From Halichondria panicea (taxonomy: Eukaryota; Porifera; Demospongiae; Suberitida; Halichondriidae), in NCBI RefSeq assembly GCF_963675165.1, contig NC_087385.1, positions 1,028,001-1,092,000 on the forward strand: a DNA stretch of 64,000 nucleotides, written 5' to 3'. The notes beneath the pieces were generated by a model. That model saw only the letters and a program-made list of their open reading frames with translations. It was not told the origin of the DNA and made no database searches. The translations under genes and the position numbers were made by a program. Shown here piece by piece: positions 62,526-64,000 of the stretch. The first letter of the stretch is position 1. The number at the start of each line of letters is the position of its first letter.

Positions 62526-63481
62526 AATAATGATTGTAAGCTATTCACTTGGGGCCATGCTGATTGTAAGCTATATTCACATTTGAGGTAATGCTGACAT
62601 AAAGTATAGAACTTATAGACTTGATATAGGCTGCTGTACAGTCATTTTAGTAAAACTTGCAATATTTTGTGTAATTTGGCTGCAACCACAGTAGTAACCA
62701 CAGAAAGGACATGATTATGAATATAATTAAACCATGCAGTAAGCAGCAAGACCAAGTCAAATATCAGTTATGTAACAGCAAGCATACATTGAATGACTTC
62801 AGCACAGCCTCAGAAAACAGCTCCATATGCCAATAAAACTCGTTTCAAATGGTTATTTTATACTAATTATAATTATTTTGCGAGTTTCCCTATAATTATA
62901 TACATCGCAGGGTGGCAGTGTCCGTGTTGTAGGCTAGTGGAGAAGGGAAGCAACATGCATTACAGCATGCTGAAAATAAGTTACATGGGTATATGTACAT
63001 GTATATAATTATAGTGTTATCTCGAATTAATGAGAACCCTGGACACTTATACAACATTCTCTTCATTGGCATGTTTGAGCTGTTCTCTGAGGCTGTGCGA
63101 AGTCATTATGGTGTACAGTGTACATGCAGTGCAGAAAAACTGGTGCTTGCTGTTAGATGTTTGAACTTTCCATGCTTAATGGTATTCATAATCTTCTATG
63201 TGGTTTTACAACTGTGGTTGCAGCAAAGTTTATCAGAATATTGCAAGTTTTACTAAAATGACTGTAATACTTCAACTTAACTTGCATGGCTGTGTACCTA
63301 AATCTGACCTTGAGGGGAGGCTTATCTTATAAGTCTGGGCCAGGTGGTTTTGTGGTGGTAGCATCTGATAATGGGGATGGGTCTATGTGGTTCTTGTAGG
63401 TGGCAAGCACAAAACAATTATTAACCTCTAATTTGGTTCTTAGAATTAGCACAAGGCATTAGTCAAAATAAATAGAGAAGG

Positions 63482-63512
<31 letters not shown>

Positions 63513-64000
63513 GCACTTGGCAAATAAGTAAAGCTACATAGGGCTGTCTGTAATCAGTGGACTGGACTACTGGACTGGACTGGACTGGACTAGACTTTGA
63601 ACTGCCTATTGCAACACCAATTACATTCCTTTTCCTCATAACAAGACCACAATGACAAATGATTGTAAACATAAAAAACAAAAAACACAACATAGATATA
63701 TCTAGCTATACATGACTATTATAAGAACACAATGATAAGCAGCATTCTTGCTTGCACGACAATTGAACTGTTAAACATAGGCTCAAAGTAGGGGAAATTA
63801 CACAAACACGGGAAACGTTACAGGTAGACAGTGAGTAAACAGTTCCCAAGTGTGTCTCTAAACATTCATGCCCTTTTTTCAAATCCCTCCTGAAACAGCA
63901 CCTTTTTTCCTTGTACAGGATAACATCCTTTGTATCTACTACGACCGGATCTGATACAAATAGCAGGGGGGGGTATGCTCATCCGTCTTGTTTGTGGTTT
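62526..64000. other. no gene seen
   Basis: AT-rich DNA. It contains a GT run (63,481-63,511) and a GGACT short repeat (63,557-63,592). Open frames are short and match nothing I know. Confidence 0.5.

Overview
The window looks like nuclear DNA of an early-branching animal, most probably a demosponge. This rests on spliced animal genes with GT-AG introns (an animal thrombospondin, CPSF1, YEATS2, a DUSP22-type phosphatase, PSMA7, SNRNP25), a kelch/coiled-coil/kinase fusion, and a tandem family of huge intronless beta-helix plus multi-transmembrane receptors of a kind I associate with sponge genomes. The taxon is an inference; no rRNA or organelle marker is present. Introns and intergenic DNA are rich in CA/GT microsatellites, minisatellites and short inverted-repeat elements.

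Layout. 1-15.2 kb: a decayed tandem array of one receptor family, with a broken copy (773-4755), a 3' fragment (6.7-6.95 kb), a 5' fragment (6.96-7.83 kb), one intact gene (9997-13659, 1220 aa) preceded by a 315-bp duplication of its promoter and leader, and another 3' fragment (14.47-15.19 kb). Scattered between these, in scrambled order, are pieces of CPSF1 exons. 15.9-16.9 kb: a decayed partial CPSF1 copy. 17,290-29,437 (-): a complete CPSF1 gene, 30 exons, 1380 codons, reading frame kept across every junction I chose. 29,682-33,230 (+): DUSP22/15-like phosphatase, 6 exons, 191 aa, head-to-head with CPSF1. 33,445-36,937 (-): YEATS2, 4 coding exons, 792 aa. 37,463-44,127 (-): thrombospondin, 19 exons, 1082 aa. 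44.1-53.2 kb: about 9 kb with no recognisable gene, holding several inverted-repeat elements and tandem repeats. 53,204-54,860 (-): proteasome alpha-7, 5 exons, 255 aa, head-to-head with a kelch/coiled-coil/protein-kinase gene (55,296-58,917 +, 5 coding exons, 735 aa), then SNRNP25 (59,166-60,137 +, 4 exons, 150 aa). 60.3-64 kb: an orphan exon, a decayed PSMA7 duplicate, and a twice-present repeat whose hairpin shows compensatory base changes.

The genes do not form one pathway. CPSF1 (3' end formation), SNRNP25 (minor spliceosome), YEATS2 (ATAC acetyltransferase complex) and PSMA7 (20S proteasome) are housekeeping. Thrombospondin and the receptor family are extracellular or surface proteins. 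The points most worth a second look are the receptor array and its exchange with CPSF1, the fusion kinase, the unusual thrombospondin architecture, minisatellites that lie at or resemble 3' splice sites, the covarying hairpin repeat, and a family of short elements sharing a TACCGTATA-like end.
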